A stretch of 6,108 nt of DNA from CAYFMP01 sp964344215 (GCA_964344215.1 CAYFMP010000126.1:1-6108); one strand, 5' to 3'. Counted from the first letter of the stretch, positions 1-5,949 are shown. Translations and numbers: made by a program. The notes: a model not told the origin generated them from the sequence alone.

Positions 1-39
1 AAATCAGGCCTTTTGGGAATCCCAAATCTCAACAGACCC
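1..39 (-). mobile_element. Terminus of an IS element (probably IS5-family), cut by window edge
   Basis: The last 13 bases (27-39), read on the minus strand, are GGGTCTGTTGAGA. The identical 13-mer starts the element at the right edge of the window (6057-6069), in inverted orientation. A TA dinucleotide abuts both termini (40-41 and 6055-6056), as expected for an IS that targets TA. Inside this end is a TTTGGG-AAT-CCCAAA hairpin (12-26). No transposase codons are visible here, whereas the right-hand terminus carries a transposase stop codon. This is therefore probably the upstream, non-coding end of a copy lying to the left and transcribed leftward. Assignment to the IS5 family rests on the terminal sequence and on general knowledge, not on a database match. 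Confidence 0.6.
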
Positions 40-303
40 TAGAGCGGTTCACGTTGATATGGAATCGCCGAGACGCGCTCTCCGGTCTCCCGGCAAGGAG
101 CGGTTCGCGTAGCGATGCGGGGCCATCGGAAGCGGGCCGCGACGCCATCCGGGGGCCGGAGAACGCGCCTGCGGTCGGTTTTTCGACCTTCCGGCGTCGT
201 CGGGGAGGCTCGCCGATGCCCCACATCGCCTTCGCCTCCTCTCCCAGCCGGCAGGCCGCAAAACCGATCCCGGCCGCTTCCATATCAACGTGAACCGCTC
301 TAG
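39..303. mobile_element. MITE-like non-autonomous element with perfect 26-bp terminal inverted repeats
   Basis: Bases 39-64 (CTAGAGCGGTTCACGTTGAT followed by ATGGAA) are the exact reverse complement of 278-303. The repeats enclose about 213 bp of GC-rich sequence. TA dinucleotides at 40-41 and 301-302 would fit a TA target duplication, as in Tc1/mariner- and IS630-related MITEs, giving an element of about 260 bp. Both strands stay open across most of it. Those frames begin and end inside the repeats and show no recognisable protein, so I treat the element as non-coding. The left boundary coincides with the end of the flanking IS, so the IS may have used this element's edge TA as its target. 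The family is not identified. Structure is certain, mobility is inferred. Confidence 0.75.
279..303. repeat. Right terminal inverted repeat of the MITE-like element
   Basis: This stretch reads TTCCATATCAACGTGAACCG and then CTCTAG with its neighbouring base, matching 39-64 in inverted orientation with no mismatch. It is followed by GGGGCGCC and a six-T run (312-317), which lies 3' of the convergent transporter gene. Confidence 0.85.
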
Positions 304-339
304 GGGCGCCGTTTTTTCTTTGCGAAACCGCCGGAGCGC

Positions 340-1443
340 TCAGCCGCGCTGGAAGGCGGCCTTCAGCGCGCCGCCGAGGCTGCCTTCCTCCAGGTACTTG
401 AGGCCCAGATAGCCGCCGGCGAAGATCGACAGCAGCGCCATCACCGAGCCGGTGGCCAGCGTCGACACGCCGGTGACGCCGGCGCCGATGGTGCAGCCCA
501 GGGCCATGACGCCGCCGATGCCCATGATGGCGCCACCGACCATGTGGCGCATCATGTCGTTGGCATCGACGAAGGATTCCAGGTGGAACTCGCCACTCAG
601 CTTGGCGGCCAGGAAGGAACCGACGATGATGCCGCCGACGGCGGCGATGCCGAAGTTGATGGTCGAGCCGGTGAACGTCATCAGGTACTGCAGGCTCTCG
701 CCGACCGGCGAAATGAAAGTAAACGACGCCACAGGGGTCGGGTCGAAGTCGTCGAAGCCGATGACGCCGGTGACGTACCAGGCGGTCGGCACCAGGGCGC
801 CTAAGATGAGGCCGGCGGCGATGTCTGCCTTCGATTGGCGGAACTCGGCGCTCTTGAAGCAGAACACCAGAAGGCCGCCGGCGAACAGGACGGCGACGAT
901 CAGGCGGAGCGTATCCAGGGGCAGCGCCGTGGCGGCCGCCAGCATGTCCGGGATGCCCTGGGTTTCGAGACCGCTCTCGCTGAGGTCGACCATGGTGAGG
1001 CCCTCGAGTTCGACCCTGGCCAGCCCGATCAGGCCGCGCAGCGTCATATAGGCAAAGACGCCGATGAAGATGGTGACGACCAGCGATTTCAGGTTGCCGG
1101 CGCCGAGACGGACCAGGGTTCTGTTGCCGCAGCCGCTGCCCATGGTCATGCCGAAGCCGAACAAAAGCCCGCCGATGACGGCGCCGGCCCAACCGAAGTT
1201 GGTGGTCAGGTAGATGCTGGAGCCGAGATCCACGGTCTCCGTCTGATACAGGAACTGGCTGCCGATCATGGCGACGGCGACCGCCAGCATCCAGGCCCGG
1301 AAGCGGTTCCAGTCCTCCATGAAAACGATATCCGAGAGCGCCCCCATGGTGCAGAAATTCGTGCGCTGGGCGGTGGCGCCGAATACGATGCCGAGGCCGA
1401 AGCCCAAGATTGCGACCACAAGACCGACCGGGAAATCTTCCAT
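340..1443 (-). CDS. YeeE/YedE family (TsuA-like) sulfur-compound transporter
   Basis: A 367-residue polytopic inner-membrane protein of the YeeE/YedE (sulfur transport, DUF395) family. Characterised TsuA members import thiosulfate through a pore lined by conserved cysteines. The equivalent motifs are visible here: QRTNFC (Cys31), GSGCGNR (Cys105) and ALGCTIGAG (Cys317). They sit in glycine-rich hydrophobic segments, roughly at residues 6-30, 84-105 and 300-325, and about nine or ten hydrophobic segments are present overall. The ATG at 1443 is preferred because GGAG lies nine bases upstream. A TTG five codons earlier is in frame but would place that GGAG inside the coding sequence. Length is normal for the long, two-repeat form of the family. 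It diverges from tusA, and YeeE/YedE proteins are often paired with a TusA-like (TsuB) acceptor. The substrate (thiosulfate, or another sulfane-sulfur species) is inferred. The symbols yeeE or tsuA would both be reasonable but are not assigned. Confidence 0.93.
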   Translation of the reverse strand: MEDFPVGLVVAILGFGLGIVFGATAQRTNFCTMGALSDIVFMEDWNRFRAWMLAVAVAMIGSQFLYQTETVDLGSSIYLTTNFGWAGAVIGGLLFGFGMTMGSGCGNRTLVRLGAGNLKSLVVTIFIGVFAYMTLRGLIGLARVELEGLTMVDLSESGLETQGIPDMLAAATALPLDTLRLIVAVLFAGGLLVFCFKSAEFRQSKADIAAGLILGALVPTAWYVTGVIGFDDFDPTPVASFTFISPVGESLQYLMTFTGSTINFGIAAVGGIIVGSFLAAKLSGEFHLESFVDANDMMRHMVGGAIMGIGGVMALGCTIGAGVTGVSTLATGSVMALLSIFAGGYLGLKYLEEGSLGGALKAAFQRG

Positions 1444-1740
1444 TGCGTTAAGCTCCAAAACCGAAACCTGCCTAAATCCGCCACCGGACCTCTTCGCGAT
1501 ACCGGGTCCTTGTCTTCATAAGGGCGAACGATGTCGCCGGTCATCATATTCGAAATTTATAAACTGTCCACCGTCAAATCATCATATCCCCTTGAGCGTT
1601 ACGGTTGCACTCGGGAAAGGGCTTTCAACACTTTATATTATTATATATTGTAAATGCCGGCTATCGAAGGAACATCCGAACGGCACCGGCGCCAAGACCG
1701 GGTCGGTCGCAAAGAAACATTAGGAAGGCTTTGTTAAGGA
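1444..1740. promoter_or_regulatory. Divergent intergenic region between transporter and tusA
   Basis: This 297-bp gap serves both directions. On the minus strand a TTGACG box (1577-1572) lies 18 bases from TCGAAT (1553-1548), a weak sigma-70-like pair for the transporter. On the plus side there is a very AT-rich block at 1631-1655 that stands out from the GC-rich surroundings and probably holds the tusA promoter or an operator. No convincing sigma-54 or SoxR/ArsR-type palindrome was found. The tusA start is preceded by AGGAAGG at 1722-1728 (12-base spacing), and AAGGA directly abuts the ATG. Promoter positions are guesses from sequence alone. Confidence 0.35.
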
Positions 1741-1965
1741 ATGGCAACCGAAACGCTAGACGCCAAGGGGCTGAACTGCCCGCTGCCGATCATGCATGCG
1801 AAGAAGCGGCTGAAATCGCTCGATTCGGGCGACACCCTTGAAGTGTTCTCGACCGATCCGGGTTCGGTCAAGGACTTCGATTCGCTGTGCCGGGCGACCG
1901 GCCATGCGCTGCTCGAACAGGACGAGGAAGGCGACGTCTTCCGTTTCGTCATCGAGAAGAAGTAA
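1741..1965 (+). CDS. tusA: TusA-family sulfurtransferase
   Basis: A 74-residue cytoplasmic sulfur carrier of the SirA/TusA family. The signature Cys-Pro-x-Pro is present as CPLP (Cys13-Pro16) just after the first strand (LDAKGLN). Cys13 is the residue that carries the persulfide in this family. The usual DPGSVKDF segment (39-46) follows, with a second cysteine at Cys50 that is often seen in TusA proteins of sulfur oxidisers. Length and start (MATETLDAKG) match the family. It is divergent from the YeeE/YedE transporter and co-directional with the exported DsrE-like gene 117 bases downstream, with no terminator between them. By analogy with TsuA-TsuB and with the TusA-DsrE relays of sulfur oxidisers, it probably accepts sulfur from the transporter on the cytoplasmic side. 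The partner assignment is inferred from context. A tsuB designation is equally defensible. Confidence 0.95.
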   Translation: MATETLDAKGLNCPLPIMHAKKRLKSLDSGDTLEVFSTDPGSVKDFDSLCRATGHALLEQDEEGDVFRFVIEKK

Positions 1966-2082
1966 GCCGCTCCTCACGCCTCTTCAAAAGACCGTGAAAT
2001 AGGGGAATTCCCTAGTATTGCGCGATGTGCGCATGTGATCATCTTGCGCCCCGGCAAACTCTATTTCGGAGGCTTCTTGGAA
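1966..2082. promoter_or_regulatory. tusA-dsrE intergenic region with two short palindromes
   Basis: The gap carries a perfect 10-base palindrome GGGAATTCCC (2003-2012). A second inverted repeat, TGCGC-GATGT-GCGCA (2019-2033), follows immediately. Neither is followed by a T run, so they are not intrinsic terminators. They could be an operator or an mRNA structure that sets the expression of dsrE relative to tusA. The GGAGG at 2068-2072 lies ten bases before the ATG at 2083 and fixes that start. Confidence 0.35.
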
Positions 2083-2538
2083 ATGAAATCCCGAATTCTC
2101 GTTCCCGTCGCCGCTTTGGCAGCGGCACTGTTCCTGGCCGCTCCCGGTGCCGTTCAGGCCCATGAAAAAGGCGTCCACAAGGTCGCCATCCACGTCGACG
2201 AGAGCGACGCCAAGCGCATGAACCTGGCCCTCAACAACGCCCAGAACATCGACAAATACTATCGCTCGAAGGGCGAGAAGGTGGAGATCGAGGTCGTCGC
2301 CTACGGCCCCGGACTGACGATGCTGCGCTCCGACAAGTCGCCGGTCAAGGCGCGCATCGAGAAGATGGCGCTGGAGCTCGACAACCTGTCGTTCGCCGCC
2401 TGCGGCAATACCATGAAGAAGATGAGCGCCAAGGAAGGCAAAGAGATCCCGATCATGGCCGAGGCCAAGAACGTGCCGTCCGGCGTCATCCGCCTGATGG
2501 AATTGCAGGAACAGGGCTGGTCGTACCTCAGGCCCTAA
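2083..2538 (+). CDS. Exported DsrE-family sulfur-relay protein
   Basis: A 151-residue protein with a clear Sec signal peptide: positive MKSR, hydrophobic core at about 5-20, and likely cleavage after AVQA (residue 26, before His27). The mature part has the DsrE/DsrF-like alpha/beta fold: a first strand KVAIHVDE (33-40), the helix around NLALNNAQNIDKYY, strand KVEIEVVAYGPGL (66-78), and a helix ending in FAACGNTM. Cys107 there is the only cysteine and matches the position of the active persulfide cysteine of DsrE/TusD. The start was chosen at the ATG with GGAGG upstream. A GTG at 2035 would add 16 residues ahead of the signal peptide. It follows tusA in the same direction and is closed by a terminator at 2634-2689. 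Periplasmic DsrE-like proteins occur near sulfur-oxidation genes, but their reaction is poorly known. A carrier role outside the membrane is inferred. Confidence 0.9.
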   Translation: MKSRILVPVAALAAALFLAAPGAVQAHEKGVHKVAIHVDESDAKRMNLALNNAQNIDKYYRSKGEKVEIEVVAYGPGLTMLRSDKSPVKARIEKMALELDNLSFAACGNTMKKMSAKEGKEIPIMAEAKNVPSGVIRLMELQEQGWSYLRP

Positions 2539-2544
2539 TAACGA

Positions 2545-2622
2545 TCCTTCGACACGGACCTTCGGTCCTGCTCTTAGATGAGATTTATCGTTGGTCTCAT
2601 GCTGAGTTCGTCGAAGCGTGAG
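2545..2622. repeat. Dispersed long-hairpin repeat (REP-like)
   Basis: An imperfect stem about 75 bases long. The outer arms CTTCGAC (2547-2553) and GTCGAAG (2610-2616) are perfect complements, as are the inner arms ATGAGA (2578-2583) and TCTCAT (2595-2600). A small GGACC-TTC-GGTCC hairpin (2556-2568) sits in the left half. The sequence style (ATCCTTCGA..., ATGAGATTTATCGTTGG, CATGCTGAG, GAAGC.TGAGGGCAATGA) resembles an intergenic repeat found in many copies in alphaproteobacterial genomes. That resemblance is from memory and no copy count is available here. Confidence 0.6.
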
Positions 2623-2633
2623 GGCAATGACAG

Positions 2634-2689
2634 CGCCCCGTCCGAGCCCATCTCCCTTCAGTCGGGCATCCTCGGGCAGGGCGTTTTTT
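2634..2689 (+). terminator. Rho-independent terminator of the tusA-dsrE unit
   Basis: The left arm CGCCCCGTCCGAG (2634-2646) pairs with CTCGGGCAGGGCG (2671-2683) over 13 positions, with one C-A mismatch and one G-U pair. A nested GCCC/GGGC pair shortens the loop. Six T residues (2684-2689) follow directly. It lies about 100 bases after the DsrE-like stop codon and ahead of the next gene, so it separates the sulfur-relay unit from the AT-richer genes downstream. Confidence 0.75.
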
Positions 2690-2885
2690 CTTACAGCGCG
2701 ATACCTGCCGGAGGCAGACGGAAACGCTTCTCTGTCCTTTAAACCAGCAGCTTCTCGTCTGCGCGAATATTAACTATTGCGGAGATTCCCATCGTTTGAT
2801 CTACTATAGATTGAACGCCGCTTATTCTTGCTTTCCTAGGGCGTTCCAAGGGGCCTGAACATTAGCGCGGCCAAGGGGGAACACG
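2690..2885 (+). promoter_or_regulatory. Upstream region of the GAF-like gene; weak promoter candidate
   Basis: Together with the repeat and terminator before it, this fills the 347-base gap between genes. It contains a CTGCC-GGA-GGCAG hairpin (2705-2717) and longer-range 7-base arms GCAGACG (2714-2720) and CGTCTGC (2756-2762). The nearest promoter-like pair is TTGCGG (2777-2782) and TACTAT (2802-2807), but the 19-base spacing makes it weak. A strong GGGGGA ribosome-binding site (2875-2880) lies five bases before the GTG at 2886. No other gene is evident in the gap. Confidence 0.3.
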
Positions 2886-4046
2886 GTGCCGGTGCCGGAC
2901 ACGCCGATCACGATTATCGCAACGGTTCTTGGCGTACTGATGGGCGTTCTCTACGGATTTCTCGCCTGGAACGTCTCGACGAAAACGATAGATACCAGAA
3001 AACATCCCAGAAGCACCGGATTCATGTGGGTTGCTTCCGGTGGAGTCGGCCTGTTTATCGCCGATTGGAAAAAGTTCTTCTCGATCAGCGACGCAGAGCG
3101 TTTGATAGCCATCGGGTACTATATGAGCAGCTTTGGAATCGTTTTCGTTTTGGTGGTTCTTCTTTCCACCGTGCTTATCGTTAAGTCGATCAGACGAGAC
3201 ATCGCGAATTCGGGCAACACCCTTAAGGCCAACATCCCGGACCTCGTTTTTCAGTATCTCAGGCACGGTTATGATCGAATGGCGGAACAGCTTGAGCGGG
3301 AACGGGAAGCGAGCAGAATATCGGAAATCGAAATGCTTGCGGGCATGCTTGGGAAACGAACCGAAAGCTATGCGGAAGCAGCCTATAAAACAGCCCAGTT
3401 GATCATCGCTTCGCATGGATTGAAGATTGCTTTCGATGCGCCGAAAGCTACGGAAATGGTAGGGGACATACTCACTATCATTCGCTCTCAGATGACAGCG
3501 CTGGCCAGAGATGAGATACTGGCCGACCTCCACGTCAACGCCAATTACATGCGGTGCTACCGATTTAACGAGGCGCCGCCACAGGTTAGGAGCCGCTTGA
3601 AATTCACTTTCGAACCCGAGGATCGGTACGAGTATATCCTCGATATCGAGCGCTACGCCGAGATAGACGGTGACAACGAATCATTCGCGCTTCCGGTCGA
3701 AACCAGAGGCAACGCGCATTTATCTCTGCCCGGAGCCCCGCTGGCGTTGTTGAACAAGCAAGCCCGCTTCGTCAACACCGAGGACGTGGAGTATGGATCG
3801 GAACTCCCCCCGGTTTTAGTGGAAGAGTGTAAAGAGTATTTCTCAAGTAAGAACTTTCAATCTTTCGCGTCGATACCAATATTAATTGAGAACAGAGAGG
3901 TCGGCGTCATCAATATTGAATCCAGTCACAAGCATATAATTGACGAAGGTGAAGAAATGTTAAGCATACTTAGCGTTCTATCTTTACCCTATACGACTCT
4001 ACTGGGCTTGATTCTTCTAGAGCAGGAGGCTAACAAAGGGCCATGA
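2886..4046 (+). CDS. Membrane-anchored protein with C-terminal GAF-like domain, function unknown
   Basis: A 386-residue protein started by GTG with GGGGGA five bases upstream. Residues 7-28 form a clear transmembrane segment and 75-98 another. A glycine-rich hydrophobic stretch at about 46-60 may dip into or cross the membrane. A charged helical linker follows (about 100-165, including RMAEQLEREREASRISEIE), likely coiled coil, facing the cytoplasm. The C-terminal part (about 205-380) reads as a GAF-like sensor domain. The most typical stretch is SFASIPILIENREVGVINIE (326-345), preceded by LNKQARFVNTEDVE (289-302). No kinase, GGDEF, EAL, nuclease or protease motif is visible. The coding sequence is AT-richer than its neighbours, especially in its last 250 bases, and uses AGA, ATA and TTA codons that tusA and sat avoid, suggesting acquisition by transfer. 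It overlaps the next gene by ATGA. A ligand-sensing membrane protein is a fair description, and anything further would be a guess. Confidence 0.85.
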   Translation: MPVPDTPITIIATVLGVLMGVLYGFLAWNVSTKTIDTRKHPRSTGFMWVASGGVGLFIADWKKFFSISDAERLIAIGYYMSSFGIVFVLVVLLSTVLIVKSIRRDIANSGNTLKANIPDLVFQYLRHGYDRMAEQLEREREASRISEIEMLAGMLGKRTESYAEAAYKTAQLIIASHGLKIAFDAPKATEMVGDILTIIRSQMTALARDEILADLHVNANYMRCYRFNEAPPQVRSRLKFTFEPEDRYEYILDIERYAEIDGDNESFALPVETRGNAHLSLPGAPLALLNKQARFVNTEDVEYGSELPPVLVEECKEYFSSKNFQSFASIPILIENREVGVINIESSHKHIIDEGEEMLSILSVLSLPYTTLLGLILLEQEANKGP

Positions 4047-4261
4047 GTTCTCCAAAAATCTTCACCGTCGACCTCTCCAGCCTTGCGACGCTGGCCGCCG
4101 GCGACATCTCTCCGCTCAAGGTCTCGACGGCGGCTTTTGAGAGACTGGCCAAGACGAAGGCCGTGACGTTCGGTAATGGGATCGGCACGTGGCCATTGGT
4201 CGAAACGGAGACCGATGAGGAACTGTTCACGATAACCGGTCGAAAATCCGGAACACGTTAG
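4043..4261 (+). CDS. Small protein of unknown function coupled to the GAF-like gene
   Basis: A 72-residue frame whose ATG overlaps the preceding stop codon as ATGA, the arrangement of translationally coupled genes. AGGAGG lies at 4024-4029 inside the upstream gene, with AAAGGG closer at 4035-4040. The product (MSSPKIFTVDLSSLATLAAG at the start) has no signal peptide, membrane segment or cysteine. It is mildly acidic near the C terminus (ETETDEELFTITGRK) and resembles no family I know. The overlap implies that it is made together with the GAF-like protein and may be its partner. Third codon positions are more G/C-rich than in the upstream gene. It is probably real but unproven. Confidence 0.6.
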   Translation: MSSPKIFTVDLSSLATLAAGDISPLKVSTAAFERLAKTKAVTFGNGIGTWPLVETETDEELFTITGRKSGTR

Positions 4262-4273
4262 AGCAGACGAAAC

Positions 4274-4292
4274 GGCGATTCCCTTCCTCGCC
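4274..4292. terminator. Stem-loop between convergent genes
   Basis: GGCGA (4274-4278) and TCGCC (4288-4292) are perfect complements around a nine-base loop. They lie between the stop of the 72-residue gene and the stop of the small minus-strand gene. The T tract is poor on either strand (GTTTCGT on the minus side), so this is at best a weak bidirectional terminator. Confidence 0.35.
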
Positions 4293-4305
4293 AAGGTTAC
4301 GGGCT

Positions 4306-4437
4306 TTACCACCCCTTCTTCGCCATGCCCTCGAGTTTCTCGGAGCGGATGGTGTTGCGATCGTGGCAGGCGTCCTTGAAGGCGTCCACGCCGCCGACGG
4401 CCAGGATGGTCTGGATTTCAGGCCCTTGGTTCGACAT
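4306..4437 (-). CDS. Very small protein of unknown function (43 residues)
   Basis: The frame from ATG at 4437 to TAA at 4306 encodes MSNQGPEIQTILAVGGVDAF and 23 further residues ending in AKKGW. Nearly every codon from the ATG on ends in G or C, as in the sulfur genes. The in-frame stretch upstream, back to a GTG at 4503 (65 residues in all), lacks that bias. A purine-rich GGGGAGAG directly precedes the ATG, although its spacing is tight. It has one cysteine (DACHDR), no signal peptide and no membrane segment. It is convergent with the preceding gene and divergent from sat. It could be a genuine small gene or the preserved end of a larger lost one. I do not recognise the family. Confidence 0.5.
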   Translation of the reverse strand: MSNQGPEIQTILAVGGVDAFKDACHDRNTIRSEKLEGMAKKGW

Positions 4438-4503
4438 CTCTCCCCGCTTATCGGCAGGTTTCGCCTGCTTTTCCACGGCTTTTCGCCGAACCGGGCGGCA
4501 CAC

Positions 4504-4638
4504 GGACTAACATATTCAATAATTTGTAATTAAAGATAGCCAAAGACGCCAACGGTTTGCTAGAAGGGGCCACCGAGTATCAATCCAGGGGCGGAAACGC
4601 ACCGCGCCGGAGCAACCAGGGAACCCGAGGGAGACGAC
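4504..4638 (+). promoter_or_regulatory. Promoter and leader region of sat
   Basis: An AT-rich block (4512-4535) stands out against GC-rich surroundings and probably contains the promoter. No pair of boxes with good spacing could be picked with confidence. The leader after it is GC-rich and contains a GCG-GAAA-CGC hairpin with a GNRA loop (4591-4600). GAGGGAG (4628-4633) is a strong ribosome-binding site five bases before the sat ATG. The leader does not match any riboswitch consensus I can recall. Confidence 0.35.
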
Positions 4639-5814
4639 ATGTCGAAGCTAGTCCCGCCGCACGGCAATGGCCAACTGAACCCACTGTTGCTGCCCGAGAC
4701 CGAGCGCGCCGACGAAAGCGAACGGGCCAAGTACCTGAGGCAGGTGCCGATGTCGAGCCGCGAGGTCTCCGACCTCTTGATGCTGGCGATGGGCGCCTAT
4801 ACGCCGCTCGGCGGTTTCATGAACGAAGCCGACTGGCGCGGCTGCTGCGAGGACATGAAGCTGGCCGACGGCACGTTTTGGCCGATCCCGGTGACGTTGT
4901 CGGCGACCCGCGAGCTGGCCGATTCGATACACCTGGAGGAAGAGGTGGCGCTGGTCGACGGCGAAACCGGCGTGCCGATGGCCATTCTCGACGTCGCCGA
5001 GAAGTACTCGCCCGACAAGGAGGTCGAGTGCGAGCACGTCTTCCGGACCGTCGACGAGGCCCATCCCGGCGTCCAGAAGGTGATGGGCCAGGGCGAGGTC
5101 AACCTGGCCGGCCGGGTGCTGGTGTTCGACGAGGGCGAGTTCCCGGCCAAGTATCCGGACCTCTACCTGCGCCCGGCCGAGAGCCGTGCCATGTTCATCG
5201 ACAAGGGCTGGACCCGGGTCGCCGCCTTCCAGACCCGCAACCCGATGCATCGTTCCCACGAACACCTGGCCAAGATCGCCGTCGAGGTCACCGACGGCGT
5301 CTTCATCCACCAGGTCTTGGGCAAGCTGAAGGAGGGCGACATCCCGGCCGAAACCCGGACCAAGGCGATCCAGGCGATGATCGACAACTACTTCGTCGAC
5401 GGCACCGTGATCCAGGCCGGCTACCCGATCGAGATGCGCTACGCCGGCCCCAGGGAAGCGCTGTTCCACGCCCTGATCCGCCAGAACTACGGCTGTTCGC
5501 ACCTGATCGTCGGCCGCGACCACGCCGGCGTCGGCGATTTCTACGGGCCGTTCGACGCCCAGCACGTGTTCGACACGCTGTGGCCCGGCGCCATGGAAAC
5601 CCTGCCGCTGAAGATCGACATCACTTTTTTCTGCACCAAGTGTTACGGCATGGCGACCGCCAAGACCTGCCCGCACGGCAAGGAACACCAGGTCCACGTC
5701 TCCGGCACCGAACAGCGCCGCATGCTGTCGGACGGCGAGGCCATCCCGCCGGAGTTCTCGCGCCCCGAGGTCGTCGCCATCCTGCAGGACTACTACGCGT
5801 CGCTGAATGAGTGA
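4639..5814 (+). CDS. sat: Sulfate adenylyltransferase (ATP sulfurylase), homomeric dissimilatory-type
   Basis: A 391-residue cytoplasmic enzyme that interconverts ATP plus sulfate with APS plus pyrophosphate. The family signatures are clear: QTRNPMHRSHE (198-208), which binds the nucleotide and sulfate, and GRDHAGVGD (292-300). Near the C terminus Cys332-x2-Cys335-x8-Cys344, followed by His346 and His350, forms the zinc site seen in thermophile and dissimilatory Sat proteins. There is no C-terminal APS-kinase domain and no CysN/CysD resemblance. The length is full for this type, with a PUA-like N-terminal domain of about 170 residues. The start is fixed by GAGGGAG five bases upstream. In sulfur oxidisers this enzyme runs from APS to sulfate and yields ATP. 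The neighbouring transporter, TusA and DsrE-like genes favour that direction, but no aprAB is present in the window to confirm it. Confidence 0.97.
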   Translation: MSKLVPPHGNGQLNPLLLPETERADESERAKYLRQVPMSSREVSDLLMLAMGAYTPLGGFMNEADWRGCCEDMKLADGTFWPIPVTLSATRELADSIHLEEEVALVDGETGVPMAILDVAEKYSPDKEVECEHVFRTVDEAHPGVQKVMGQGEVNLAGRVLVFDEGEFPAKYPDLYLRPAESRAMFIDKGWTRVAAFQTRNPMHRSHEHLAKIAVEVTDGVFIHQVLGKLKEGDIPAETRTKAIQAMIDNYFVDGTVIQAGYPIEMRYAGPREALFHALIRQNYGCSHLIVGRDHAGVGDFYGPFDAQHVFDTLWPGAMETLPLKIDITFFCTKCYGMATAKTCPHGKEHQVHVSGTEQRRMLSDGEAIPPEFSRPEVVAILQDYYASLNE

Positions 5815-5844
5815 CGCGTCGCAGGGCGCGAATATTCAGCCGCG

Positions 5845-5882
5845 TCAGGGGCTCCACGCCTGAACCGAAGGACTGGGCGTGG
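5845..5882 (+). terminator. Stem-loop after sat, possible transcript end
   Basis: CCACGCC (5854-5860) and GGCGTGG (5876-5882) are perfect complements, extendable by two wobble pairs, with a loop of about 11 bases. A competing TCAGG/CCTGA stem (5845-5849, 5859-5863) overlaps it. No T run follows, so it is a stem-loop that could protect or end the sat message rather than a standard intrinsic terminator. Confidence 0.35.
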
Positions 5883-5949
5883 CGTCTCCGCTGTTCGCGG
5901 ATCATCTCCGTGGCCTGCCTCGCGACCTCTTCTTGCGACCATTTTCGAA

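Noticed and set aside
49..293. Open frames on both strands through the MITE-like element (79 codons each)
   Set aside because: They begin at TTG and end at TGA inside the two inverted repeats, so their equal length follows from the symmetry. The products resemble no family and one strand mirrors the other.
452..1051. Long plus-strand frames opposite the transporter gene (also 835-1521)
   Set aside because: They are antisense to a well-supported membrane protein and arise from GC-rich codon structure. Their products are low-complexity and have no recognisable motifs.
4546..4638. A riboswitch in the sat leader (SAM-type considered because of CCGGAGCAACCAGGGAACC)
   Set aside because: Only a short stretch recalls the SAM-I core. 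The long-range helices expected of that class cannot be drawn, and only a small GNRA hairpin is convincing.
4648..5697. A 349-codon minus-strand frame opposite sat
   Set aside because: It is antisense to sat, is rich in Val, Asp, His and Leu, and has no ribosome-binding site or motif.
4557..5810. A 417-codon plus-strand frame overlapping sat
   Set aside because: The product is dominated by Arg, Gly and Pro and is the typical shifted-frame shadow of a GC-rich gene. The sat frame carries all the family motifs.
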